Shown here in pieces: positions 8,692-14,520 of a stretch of 22,006 nt of DNA (positions within the stretch are counted from its first letter, which is position 1; every line of letters begins with the position of its first letter). The notes under the pieces are model-generated. The model saw nothing but the letters and a program-made list of their open reading frames with translations. It was not told the origin of the DNA and made no database searches. Location of the stretch: positions 1 to 22,006 of IMG/VR virus record IMGVR_UViG_3300048672_000215. One strand, written 5' to 3'. A program made the translations under genes and the position numbers. This stretch comes from a virus.

Positions 8692-8941
8692 CGAGGTGTT
8701 CAATAAGGTTCGTTAATCCTTACCAGCAGCACTACCTGCTTCTGCATGTCGCCATGCAGACCTGACTATATCATCACCCTAATAGGGTGTCTCCCGTTTC
8801 CACTCACTTGAGTGTACGCCTTTCGGCTAGTCGATGAACGTTCTCCGTGAGGAGCTTCGCTGCTGATTGTCTCTGTGAGAGTTCCCAGCAATTAGAGAGA
8901 TTATTCGACACATATTACTACGTGAAGCGACTATTTTACAA
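8692..8941 (-). ncRNA. group I intron in terL Walker B (250 nt, no ORF)
   Basis: Core elements read 5' to 3' on the minus strand: AATTGCTGGGA (P/P4), AATCAGCAGCGAAGC (Q/P6 side), CGACTAG (P7 5' strand), and GATGATATAGTC (S, P7 3' strand, pairing GACTA/TAGTC), followed by a perfect P9-type hairpin TCTGCATG-GCGA-CATGCAGA. The 5' exon ends TTCGAT and pairs with GTCGAA 20-30 nt into the intron (six pairs with the required U.G at the splice site). The intron ends in G. Splicing joins codons GAT and GAA, restoring FDEGTQF. No protein is encoded, so mobility would need an endonuclease in trans. Confidence 0.9.
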
Positions 8942-9241
8942 ATCGAACGCAATGAATGTATATTGCAAGCCTTGGTGATTGTACTTGTCTTTCTCTGTCT
9001 CCATGTGAGACCATTTCATTTTAAAACCAGTAGGAAACTTAGCTTCTAATGAATGCTCTGACATACGAGGACGGAGTTCGGTGGGTAGCTGCATGTACAT
9101 GTTACGTGCAGTATCAAATACACCACCAAGACCTTTGATTTGAACTGTCGTTCTGCGGAATACAATTGCGTTTGCTTTTGGGTCATCTACATAAAGCAAA
9201 GGGAGCATTTGTAATAAGAAACTTTTGCCGGAACCGGCTGC
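8942..9241 (-). CDS. terL: large terminase subunit, exon 2 (ATPase core)
   Basis: One hundred codons in one frame from AAGSGKSFLLQMLPLL to YTFIAFD. It contains the second half of the Walker A P-loop (AAGSGKS), the adenine-motif/C-terminal strand AIVFRRTTVQIKG, and the hydrophobic strand with the first Asp of Walker B. Both ends fall on whole codons at the predicted group I splice sites. Unspliced, the frame would begin at a TTG at 9244 and run into TAA at 8936, giving an inactive 102-aa fragment. The middle exon is meaningful only when joined to the flanking exons. Confidence 0.9.
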
Positions 9242-9483
9242 CAAATATTATGTAGTCGCTACACTACTCTGCCTTTTCAAGCAGGATCGGGTCATATCTT
9301 CATCCCAGAGGGAGTCTACCGTTTCGGATAATCAATCGCTTATTACCCTACGCCCTGACTAGGGCTGACCTCCACACACGCCATTACGCTTGGCTCGGTA
9401 TTAGCATAGAGCGTAGCCCCTTAGCTTTCACCGAATTAGATAGATTCTGAGAGACACATTGCTGTGTTCTGTGGCGCAAGTTC
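9242..9483 (-). ncRNA. group I intron in terL Walker A (242 nt, no ORF)
   Basis: Core on the minus strand: an AAGGGGCT segment (P3 5'), TAATACCGAGCCAAGC (Q), GGTCAGCCCT (P7 5' plus P3 3') and GATGAAGATATGACC (S). P7 pairs GGTCA/TGACC and P3 pairs AGGGGCT/AGCCCT. The exon end GTGGT pairs with GCCAC (U.G at the cut), and TTGC just before it can pair with the 3' exon GCAG as P10. The intron ends in G. Splicing joins GGT to GCA and gives MGGAAGSGKS, a complete P-loop. It differs in sequence from the second terL intron, so it is probably an independent insertion. Confidence 0.88.
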
Positions 9484-9594
9484 ACCACCCATGATTAGAA
9501 TTTGAGCCTTACAGTCAACAATCATTTGTTGCTTTTTAGAAGTAGGACCAAACGGTAATCTTATCTCGCGGGGTTGTTTTTGTTTAGTTGTCAT
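9484..9594 (-). CDS. terL: large terminase subunit, exon 1
   Basis: Thirty-seven codons starting at ATG 9594 (MTTKQKQPREIRLPFGPTSK) and ending ...QILIMGG, the first glycine pair of the Walker A loop. The start is set by an AAGAGGAG ribosome site 5 nt upstream. If not spliced, translation continues 15 codons into the intron and stops, giving a 52-aa product without a P-loop lysine. The segment PFGPTSKKQQMIVDC is the usual Q-motif-like region before the ATPase domain of TerL. Confidence 0.88.
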
Positions 9595-9608
9595 AAAACT
9601 CCTCTTAG

Positions 9609-9643
9609 TTATAAATACTCAGGGGAATACTTATAAATAAGAG
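9609..9643 (-). CDS. candidate last exon of the intron-interrupted small gene
   Basis: Directly before terL the minus strand can be read as (S)LIYKYSPEYL-stop or ALIYKYSPEYL-stop, a protein-like C-terminus that begins right after the GIY-YIG stop and ends 14 nt before terL. It has no start codon of its own. Two splice solutions keep frame: after TCTGG with the middle exon at 11318-11369, or after TCTG directly with the first exon at 11545-11616. Both are inference. The exon boundary is uncertain by one base. Confidence 0.4.
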
Positions 9644-9648
9644 CCAGA

Positions 9649-10800
9649 CTAATCTGGCGTAATATACTTTAACAATATGTCTAGTACAAGACTGAAGTCT
9701 TTACGGTGGAATGTCTCTGTATAACCAGAACCCATTTCTTGTTTTGTAATTATACCTCTTTCGATACCAGAAGATATAATCTCACTCTCAAGTTTGCGTA
9801 TAACGTACCCATCAGGGTTCTCAAGATAGTATATTACAGACACTGGGTATTTACATTTCTGTTGTATCTGCTTTAATCTTTTATCCAAATTATTCGTTAT
9901 ACCAAATTTCAGCACATCGTCAGTAACTTTCAATAAATAAAAAGTACCTTTTATAGTGCTTCTATAACCAACCTTTTGATTTGAGCATCTAGGGCAACCA
10001 GCAGCATAAAGGTGACTATTAGGTACTTGAGAAAACACACCATGATCTCTGCATATAATGTCTATCTTAGTCTGTTGATTTTTGTAATCAACCAATGAAT
10101 AATCATATTTATCACCATGTACTTTCTTAGCTGATGTTATATATTCTTCTGTCGTAAACTTAAACATTTCTGCTTTAGCTAGTGAAGCACATTTAGGACA
10201 ACCGATTGTAGTTAAATGGTGGTCAGCCCTTTGAGTGACTACACCGTGTAACTCACATTTATATGTGATATACTTACTCTTACCAACATATTCAGTAATA
10301 GAATAGTCGTATTTGTCACCATGAATTTGTTTTGCCTTTTCTACGTATTGCTCTGTGCTGAACATTTGACGTTTAGAACTATTACTTGCTGCGCAAAGTT
10401 TACAACCAACCTTACCCGCTGTGTGTCCTGACAGTTCTTGTCTAAATGTTCCGTGTTCAGGGCAAATAATATCTACAATGTCTTTAACCTTTACGCTGTC
10501 TGGTATAAGACTATAATCATATTTACCATTATGTGCAGATGTTGCTTTGTCAATATAATACTGCCTAGGTTTTCGAGTAGCTTCTGCAATTCTTTCTTTT
10601 GCACAAAGCTTGCAACCTTGTCTAGCTGATGTATGACTGTTTGGGCTAACCTCAAATACAAAGTCGTGCTCAATACACCGAACTTTTACCTTATTACAAG
10701 CTTTAGTGTAAACAGACAAAGAATAATCGTACTTATCTCCGTGAACACTTCTAGCTTTAATAATAAACGTTTCTAAATCTTCTATTTCGTGCTTTGCCAA
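9649..10800 (-). CDS. homing endonuclease: four DUF723-type zinc repeats plus GIY-YIG domain
   Basis: 383 aa. Four repeats of about 65 residues (starting near 10, 75, 145 and 215) each carry the signature VHGDKYDYS or a variant, a C..H knuckle (CIEHDF, CPEHGT, CELHGV, CRDHGV) and a closing CxxC (CKLCA, CKLCA, CPKCA, CPRCS), so each can bind one zinc ion and contact DNA. The C-terminal domain (about 285-383) begins GTFYLLKVTDDVLKFGITNN and continues LDKRLKQIQQK, a GIY-YIG/T5orf172-type nuclease. I place the start at TTG 10800, 9 nt after AAGG; the ATG nearby (10805) is out of frame and stops at once. A structured leader precedes it (separate entry). It probably drives spread of the surrounding insertion. 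Confidence 0.85.
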   Translation of the reverse strand: MAKHEIEDLETFIIKARSVHGDKYDYSLSVYTKACNKVKVRCIEHDFVFEVSPNSHTSARQGCKLCAKERIAEATRKPRQYYIDKATSAHNGKYDYSLIPDSVKVKDIVDIICPEHGTFRQELSGHTAGKVGCKLCAASNSSKRQMFSTEQYVEKAKQIHGDKYDYSITEYVGKSKYITYKCELHGVVTQRADHHLTTIGCPKCASLAKAEMFKFTTEEYITSAKKVHGDKYDYSLVDYKNQQTKIDIICRDHGVFSQVPNSHLYAAGCPRCSNQKVGYRSTIKGTFYLLKVTDDVLKFGITNNLDKRLKQIQQKCKYPVSVIYYLENPDGYVIRKLESEIISSGIERGIITKQEMGSGYTETFHRKDFSLVLDILLKYITPD

Positions 10801-10811
10801 TTCATTAAACC

Positions 10812-10903
10812 TTAATAATTATCACCCTACTCTTAGCCTTCGGCGTAAGAAAGAGATGTGTTTCTTAGACTAATGTAAGATGATAATTATTAAAATCTTA
10901 CAT
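10812..10903 (-). promoter_or_regulatory. leader RNA of the GIY-YIG gene: hairpin loop complementary to the pre-start segment
   Basis: A 9-bp stem ATGTAAGAT/ATCTTACAT (10903-10895 with 10881-10873) closes a 13-nt loop. The loop plus one stem base (10881-10893) is a perfect 13-nt complement of TGATAATTATTAA at 10824-10812, which ends at the AAGG ribosome site of the endonuclease. A second hairpin and the octamer GTAGGGTG-like segment lie between. Pairing would mask the ribosome site, either as a pseudoknot or as an alternative fold. The same arrangement, with different loop sequence, precedes the HNH-AP2 gene at 13504-13584. Confidence 0.6.
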
Positions 10904-11317
10904 CTCGAATTGCGAACAATTATTTTTCAGACCTAGGTTTAATTACCTAAGTCTCAGACCACGCCAATAGCCTGTACAACAATGTTTGAACAAACAGCCC
11001 CTGACGGGGCTGCTCATCCTCCCAGACATTTCAAATCGCAATGCTTGAATATGTGTAGGGCTAGCAGCAAATAGGAATACATGAAATAACCAACGTACTT
11101 TCGCAGAGGTTGGCTACATATTATAAGGCTTCTATGAGCCAAACAACTTAAGCGTTTTAAGCAATACTCTGGGTAACTTTGGTTGATAGTTAGTCAACAA
11201 TCTTTCCAGCACCGTACTGCTACATCCTTGTACACCTTTCATCCACTAAAGGACAGCAAGGGAAAAGGTCCGTATTAAACTCACTTACTCTTACTTGGAA
11301 GAACCTTTTTCAGGCGG

Positions 11318-11369
11318 AGATGATAACCTTACTGTTGTCTTCTTCGATTGGATCAACTATAAGGAACGG
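11318..11369 (-). CDS. candidate middle exon inside the intron-rich stretch
   Basis: A 17-codon open segment reading PFLIVDPIEEDNSKVII plus one base. It is preceded two codons upstream by an in-frame stop and has no start, so it can be coding only as an exon. Its ending ATCATCT can pair with GGATGA at 11245-11240 (six pairs, U.G at the cut), which is the P1 arrangement of a group I intron. Joining it to 9643-9609 gives ...NSKVIISLIYKYSPEYL in frame. Chance remains a real possibility for so short a frame. Confidence 0.3.
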
Positions 11370-11544
11370 CTGTCATTTTCTATCCAACAATTAAACTTTT
11401 ACGGAATCGCTCACAACCTTGTTACAGGAAAGTAGGCAACCTTAGAATATCCGAAACCTATTATTTTCGGTGGGCTAAGGGTTTGGTCAGCCTTTTTGTA
11501 TCAGCAAACCACTTACCTGTGAGAATGCTGAATTCTTTCTAGAT

Positions 11545-11616
11545 AGTTTCTTTAGATGAAATACCTAAACCATAACCAACATAAGGGTCTAAACCCCAAT
11601 CTTGTTCTTGCATCAT
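11545..11616 (-). CDS. first exon of an interrupted small gene between terS and terL
   Basis: Starts with ATG ATG overlapping the stop of the upstream 58-aa gene (AATGATG) and reads MMQEQDWGLDPYVGYGLGIS then SKET before ATC TAG. As it stands the product is 25 aa. The gene order, the coupled start and the protein-like sequence suggest the beginning of a longer gene whose remainder lies beyond the insertion. The spliced product would be 35 aa (one intron, SKET joined to ALIYKYSPEYL) or 52 aa (two introns). Function unknown. Confidence 0.5.
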
Positions 11617-11789
11617 TTTGTTGCATCCTCTACGTTCTTAACTACTTTACTAACCGCTGTAGCAGTGTATGGTTCATCTTTGTCTGTAAGTGAACCACCT
11701 AACGTGACAACATCAGCTGCAATTGACAATGGTGTCTCTACCACAGCACCAACTACCGCTTTAGTCAAACTAGATAACATATTAAACAT
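11613..11789 (-). CDS. small phage protein, 58 aa
   Basis: ATG at 11789, 2 nt after AGGAGGG-TAT, ending TGA at 11613. The product begins MFNMLSSLTKAVVGAVVETP, then LSIAADVVTLGGSLTDKDEP and a C-terminal VSKVVKNVEDATK helix. The middle (SIAADVVTLGG) is hydrophobic and could be membrane-associated. Proteins with this 'VETPxxIAADxxTLGGxLTDK' look occur in many tailed phages near structural genes, but I know of no assigned role. It overlaps the next start by 4 nt and follows the Ala/Lys-tailed protein gene by 19 nt. Confidence 0.7.
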   Translation of the reverse strand: MFNMLSSLTKAVVGAVVETPLSIAADVVTLGGSLTDKDEPYTATAVSKVVKNVEDATK

Positions 11790-11808
11790 ATACCCTCCTA
11801 ACTAAATA

Positions 11809-12249
11809 TTATTTCTTAGCTTTGGCCGCTGTCTTCTTAGCAGGCTTAGCTGTTTTAACAGGTGCCTCAACAACTACTTCCTGTTCTGCTTCAATTGTAG
11901 CTGCTTCTACAACATCTGTCAAATCTTTTTCAACAACGACTGGTGTGTCAACAACAGACATCATAAATACATATTTACTATCAAAGATGAATGTTACACG
12001 AAGAAGTGTATTAACAATACTACGAATATCATCTTCTGTCAAATCTTTTGCATTATGTACCACATAATCTACTAATTCATGTAATACATCAAATCGCAGA
12101 GTATTCCCACCAACACTGTAATCGGTGCTAACATTGGTAAACATTTTTCCATTAATTTCTTTCCAGAAATCAGCATATGTTCCATTCTTCACTGCTTCAT
12201 AAATTGCTGGCAAGAAGCTACTCACACCATGATAAGTTAAATTCTTCAT
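11809..12249 (-). CDS. hypothetical protein with Lys/Ala-rich tail
   Basis: 146 aa starting MKNLTYHGVSSFLPAIYEAV. ATG preceded by AGGAAACACA. The first 100 residues are a compact mixed fold (FTNVSTDYSVGGNTLRFDVL, DDIRSIVNTLLRVTFIFDSK). The last 40 are Glu/Val-rich and then a basic APVKTAKPAKKTAAKAKK tail, histone H1-like and likely to bind nucleic acid or acidic surfaces. No family was recognised. It lies just after the transcription terminator downstream of terS and may begin a new transcript. Confidence 0.65.
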   Translation of the reverse strand: MKNLTYHGVSSFLPAIYEAVKNGTYADFWKEINGKMFTNVSTDYSVGGNTLRFDVLHELVDYVVHNAKDLTEDDIRSIVNTLLRVTFIFDSKYVFMMSVVDTPVVVEKDLTDVVEAATIEAEQEVVVEAPVKTAKPAKKTAAKAKK

Positions 12250-12276
12250 TGTGTTTCCTGTGTAAATTACATTCTC

Positions 12277-12342
12277 TATAAAATAAAAGCCCCGCTACGA
12301 CGAGGAGAGGTGTGCAGAGGAGGATGCACCATCGTAACGGGG
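12277..12342 (-). terminator. rho-independent terminator downstream of terS
   Basis: In the minus transcript an 11-bp stem CCCCGTTACGA/TCGTAGCGGGG is followed by CTTTTATTTTAT. Its large loop contains a second hairpin GTGCA-TCCTCCTC-TGCAC. It separates terS (stop at 12446) from the next gene (start at 12249). The apical loop TCCTCCTC resembles an anti-Shine-Dalgarno sequence. Confidence 0.75.
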
Positions 12343-12445
12343 AAGGGGGAACACATCACTGTGTTTTATTTTAATCGCTACCTTATGGTGATAGCTGGAG
12401 GAGAGAACGTAATGAAAATTGATTACTTGTTGGGATGTAATTGAA
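12343..12445 (-). other. gene-free stretch with two further hairpins after terS
   Basis: Between the terS stop and the terminator, the minus transcript has GCTA-TCA-CC/GGTAGC (6 bp with a 3-nt bulge, loop ATAA) at about 12382-12400 and AACACA-GTGA-TGTGTT at about 12350-12365, then CCCCC. Together with the terminator they make three hairpins in series. No gene is seen on the minus strand; a 10-codon plus-strand frame at 12411 is discussed under rejected items. Confidence 0.5.
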
Positions 12446-12820
12446 TTAGCTTACAGCGCCAAATTTAACAACTACACCTTCGTATGTTTCTTCTTGTGTA
12501 TCAGCCATGTCATCGACATCTGACTGTTTAGCTCGTTGAAGCTCCACTTTCTCGTTGTGGATAAGAAGCTCAAACCATTTACCGCTGAGGTAAACGTGAA
12601 TCTTAATAGCTGCTCCAACATCACCACGTTCTTCTAACGTGGCTGCAAGCTCTTGTAATTTCTTTAAGGAAGATGGTCCTGCCAAATTCAAGAGAGACTC
12701 TAATTTAGCTTTGGAGTGCTTACCTTTGGCTCCAACTGGTCTACCATTTCTATTAAGGGTATGACCTTTCTTGATAGTTCCGTCAGGATTCCTAATCTGG
12801 TCTGTATTTTCGGTCTTCAC
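12446..12820 (-). CDS. terS: small terminase subunit (probable)
   Basis: 124 aa starting MKTENTDQIRNPDGTIKKGH and then TLNRNGRPVGAKGKHSKAKL. The 'GTxKKGHTxNxNGRPxGAKxKxS' N-terminus, a helical middle (LKKLQELAATLEERGDVGAA) and an acidic C-terminus (KQSDVDDMADTQEETYEG) are typical of phage small terminase/DNA-packaging proteins with a basic DNA-binding head. TerS recognises the packaging site and loads TerL. The first 29 nt overlap the 3' end of the HNH-AP2 gene, so the endonuclease inserted right at the 5' edge. TerL is about 2.8 kb downstream, separated by three small genes and intron material. Confidence 0.62.
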   Translation of the reverse strand: MKTENTDQIRNPDGTIKKGHTLNRNGRPVGAKGKHSKAKLESLLNLAGPSSLKKLQELAATLEERGDVGAAIKIHVYLSGKWFELLIHNEKVELQRAKQSDVDDMADTQEETYEGVVVKFGAVS

Positions 12821-13490
12821 CGTACCTCTCCTCGATACTTTTTAGTATTTTAGGTAAGTGTTTTTCAAAGAAAACACCGCCAAGTTCGTTTATGTTTAGT
12901 GGTGGTAAAGATGTCTTGTTTTGGTACACATACTCACCGAACACGGCTTTTGCTACACAGTTATATATTTCTGCGGCATACTCTAAGTCATCGTACTGAC
13001 CTAAATAGTAACCTTTACCATCAACTTTCAGATTAACTATCCACTTTTCGTCACGAGGTCTATATCTGACACCTTTATAACCAGATGTGTTGTGAGAGAA
13101 CATACCAGCTTTCGAGGTATTTAATTGGTTATTCAATTCTTGTAGATTCTCTATCCGATTATCCAGATAATCTGCGTTAATATGGTCGATTAACTCAGGA
13201 ACATAACCATGATGGTACATGAAAATTAAACGATGTAGTGGGTAATTCTTTTTCTCACCCTTAAATGAGATGATTACCACCCTAGTATCCCGTCTTTCTT
13301 TACCTTCATTAATTGCTATTTTACCAGCAACTTTTCCAGCTCTTTGAGAGAGATATACTCTATACCCAATCAATGTTGCAAAATGATCTATAGGTCTGTC
13401 AGTTCGCCAGATAAGTTTTCCGGTTGGACAATAAGTGAATGTCTCTTTCAGGAATTCTTGCGTCATCCAAGGTAATTTGTAATAATTCAT
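12792..13490 (-). CDS. HNH homing endonuclease with AP2 DNA-binding domain
   Basis: 232 aa from ATG 13490 (MNYYKLPWMTQEFLKETFTY). The frame is open to a GTG at 13517, but the ATG has GAGAG upstream at the same distance from the leader element as the GIY-YIG start, so I chose it. Residues about 85-120 carry the HNH nuclease motif (YPLHRLIFMYHHGYVPELID then HINADYLDNRIENL). Residues about 135-190 form an AP2-type domain (SGYKGVRYRPRDEKWIVNLK...YLGQYDDLEYAAEIYN). This architecture is common in free-standing phage homing endonucleases. Its 3' end overlaps terS by 29 nt. It has its own promoter and a structured leader. Confidence 0.85.
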   Translation of the reverse strand: MNYYKLPWMTQEFLKETFTYCPTGKLIWRTDRPIDHFATLIGYRVYLSQRAGKVAGKIAINEGKERRDTRVVIISFKGEKKNYPLHRLIFMYHHGYVPELIDHINADYLDNRIENLQELNNQLNTSKAGMFSHNTSGYKGVRYRPRDEKWIVNLKVDGKGYYLGQYDDLEYAAEIYNCVAKAVFGEYVYQNKTSLPPLNINELGGVFFEKHLPKILKSIEERYGEDRKYRPD

Positions 13491-13503
13491 TTTTCTTAAA
13501 CTC

Positions 13504-13584
13504 TCATAATATGCCACCCTACACCTGTGGTGTGAGTGGTGTGTTTACTCTAAGTGTAAGACAGCATATTATGAAATCTTACAC
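13504..13584 (-). promoter_or_regulatory. leader RNA of the HNH-AP2 gene: hairpin loop complementary to the pre-start segment
   Basis: An 8-bp stem GTGTAAGA/TCTTACAC (13584-13577 with 13561-13554) encloses a 15-nt loop that contains TCATAATATGC. This is an exact complement of GCATATTATGA at 13514-13504, which runs into the GAGAG ribosome site of ATG 13490. A middle hairpin ACACC-ACA-GGTGT and GTAGGGTG lie between. The same elements in the same order precede the GIY-YIG gene with a different but equally complementary loop. Confidence 0.65.
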
Positions 13585-13639
13585 ACTCTTTCCTGACACC
13601 ACATCAGGTAGGAACATTTATATTCCTCTTACATCCACT

Positions 13640-13668
13640 AATGTATCATTGACTTCTTGATTTGTCAA
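13640..13668 (-). promoter_or_regulatory. sigma70-like promoter upstream of the HNH-AP2 gene
   Basis: Minus strand TTGACA (13668-13663), 17 bp, TACATT (13645-13640), preceded by AT-rich TTAAATATCTC. Transcription would begin near 13632, pass a small CCTGA/TCAGG hairpin and the leader structure, and enter the HNH-AP2 gene and terS. Confidence 0.6.
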
Positions 13669-13680
13669 GAGATATTTAAT

Positions 13681-13932
13681 TTAATTATCAAAATACGAAT
13701 AATAGAAGTCAGAATGACTTTCGGAATGTAATGATGGACTTGCCCCTTCTGAGCAATTTTCTAATGTAAACGTCGGAGAGTATTGCTTTTCTTTTGAAGC
13801 GTTGATACAGCTATTACAAAGCCCTACAAGCTCATCTGAATTGGGGTATGTGCGTTTCTGTTCGCCTGTATCTAATAAGCGATTACAAGCCATACAGCGG
13901 CTTATAAAGCCTGTGATTGATCTGTTTGTCAT
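13681..13932 (-). CDS. small zinc-finger protein
   Basis: 83 aa starting MTNRSITGFISRCMACNRLL. Two CxxC pairs (CMAC near residue 13 and CNSC near residue 39), spaced 23 residues apart and with basic residues between them (GEQKRTYPNSDELVGL), make a treble-clef-type zinc site. The C-terminal third is Ser/Tyr-rich (SHSDFYYSYFDN) and probably unstructured. Such small proteins are common in phage early/middle regions and may bind DNA or a host protein; no more can be said. The ribosome site is weak (AGAATAAGA). It follows the 92-aa gene by 12 nt. Confidence 0.65.
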   Translation of the reverse strand: MTNRSITGFISRCMACNRLLDTGEQKRTYPNSDELVGLCNSCINASKEKQYSPTFTLENCSEGASPSLHSESHSDFYYSYFDN

Positions 13933-13944
13933 ATTCTTATTCTT

Positions 13945-14223
13945 CTAGCAAATAATTGTTGGGCTTGACCAAGGACGTAAATAATCTGGTGTTGGTATGT
14001 CTGGTTGATAAATAGGAGGTCGCATCTTAGGAATAAACCTATCATTGACAGGGGAGTCTGTCTTTAACCAGTCAGATAGGGTAGGCTTTGCTACCTTAGT
14101 TTCTTTCTTAAACACTAAATTCAAATGTTCTTTAATGATTTCTACTTGTTCTGAATCAAGCTCAGAAGGATCACCAATTTCTAATAACCCTTGTAACCAA
14201 TAACAGAAATTCTCTGGAGTCAT
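13945..14223 (-). CDS. conserved phage protein of unknown function, 92 aa
   Basis: Starts at ATG 14223 (MTPENFCYWLQGLLEIGDPS) with an AAAAGGA ribosome site. The frame is open for 51 further codons upstream but that part runs through tRNA-like sequence and is not coding. The 'MTPExFCYWLQGxLEI....LxxEQxxIIKxHLxLVF' pattern recurs in many tailed phages as a short helical protein without known function. The C-terminus is Pro-rich (KMRPPIYQPDIPTPDYLRPW). Confidence 0.72.
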   Translation of the reverse strand: MTPENFCYWLQGLLEIGDPSELDSEQVEIIKEHLNLVFKKETKVAKPTLSDWLKTDSPVNDRFIPKMRPPIYQPDIPTPDYLRPWSSPTIIC

Positions 14224-14229
14224 AATGTT

Positions 14230-14505
14230 TCCTTTTGTTTGGATGATGTTTACCTTGCCTCGGCGCAATAGAATACAAGTCCTCGGAATTGAACCGTAAA
14301 AGGCAGATATACCGCCCTCGCTGACCACAGCTAACTCGCGTAAACATCTAATTTGTAATGAGCTGGCCGGTGGCACTTGGCTAGTCTCCGGCGTAAGCCG
14401 TTTAATTCAGCTCATTGGTTTTGATGCTTTAAACTCGCTTACAGGCCACCAAGGCTCAGGCGAATCGAACGCTTCCCGTCCACGCATCTAAAACACCAAA
14501 AACAA
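14230..14505 (-). ncRNA. structured tRNA-like non-coding stretch, possibly decayed tRNAs
   Basis: This gene-free stretch follows tRNA-Arg on the same strand. It contains two T-arm-like hairpins, AAGCG-TTCGATT-CGCCT (about 14474-14458) and TACGG-TTCAATT-CCGAG (about 14299-14283). It also contains long complementary arms: TTGG..TTTT.GATGC with GCATCAAAACCAA, AATGAGCTG with CAGCTCATT, GTAAGC with GCTTAC, and GGTGGC with GCCACC. Around the second T-arm a 67-nt cloverleaf can be drawn (acceptor GCGAGT/ACTTGT, D stem GCTG/CAGC, anticodon stem GGGCG/TGCCT), but the D loop is only 4 nt and the anticodon would be AUA, so it is not a normal tRNA. Either two degenerate tRNAs or one larger structured RNA. 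Confidence 0.4.
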
Positions 14506-14520
14506 TAAACTAAAAATATA

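Larger units (their letters stand above)
9644..11544 (-). mobile_element. group I intron-like insertion carrying the GIY-YIG endonuclease
   Basis: About 1.9 kb separates the start of a small gene from its likely last exon. A group I-type core can be drawn on the minus strand. P3 is ATTGCGA (11042-11036) with TCGCAAT (10915-10909). P4 is GTCTG (11027-11023) with CAGGC (10974-10970). P5 is a CAGCCCC/GGGGCTG hairpin at 11012-10995. P6 is a 10-bp hairpin at 10954-10929. A 9-bp P8-like stem lies at 10903-10873, then TTAGTCT and a P9-like hairpin at 10867-10846, then the endonuclease ORF to 5 nt before the 3' end. The first exon ends AAACT and can pair with GGTTT downstream. P7 is not convincing, and 11045-11320 has no assigned role. 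It may be two introns, with a short exon at 11318-11369. Confidence 0.5.

Noticed and set aside
8692-9591. TerL pieces as a frameshifted pseudogene
   Set aside because: The breaks coincide with group I splice sites, the frames rejoin without loss of a residue, and every motif is intact. Decay would not do this twice.
11088-11115. Hairpin AGCCAAC...GAAA...GTTGGTT resembling group II intron domain V with an AGC/GTT triad
   Set aside because: The upper helix is too short (about 3 pairs), there is no GUGYG 5' end and no domain VI or reverse transcriptase. The group I core nearby explains the region better.
11602-11805. Plus-strand frame of 67 codons at 11602-11805
   Set aside because: It is antisense to the supported 58-aa minus-strand gene with AGGAGGG ribosome site and coupled stop.
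12411-12443. Plus-strand 10-codon frame MKIDYLLGCN preceded by GGAGGAGAGAACGTA
   Set aside because: Good ribosome site by eye, but it is on the opposite strand to all neighbours, has no plus promoter, and the GGAGG falls in a structured minus-strand untranslated stretch. Too short to support.
14283-14350. A third complete tRNA around the TTCAATT hairpin
   Set aside because: The D loop has only 4 nt, the anticodon would be AUA, and the acceptor has wobble pairs and no discriminator-CCA. Reported as tRNA-like only.
14224-14376. 51-codon upstream extension of the 92-aa gene
   Set aside because: It translates through a tRNA-like T-arm, and the ATG at 14223 has its own ribosome site and a conserved N-terminus.
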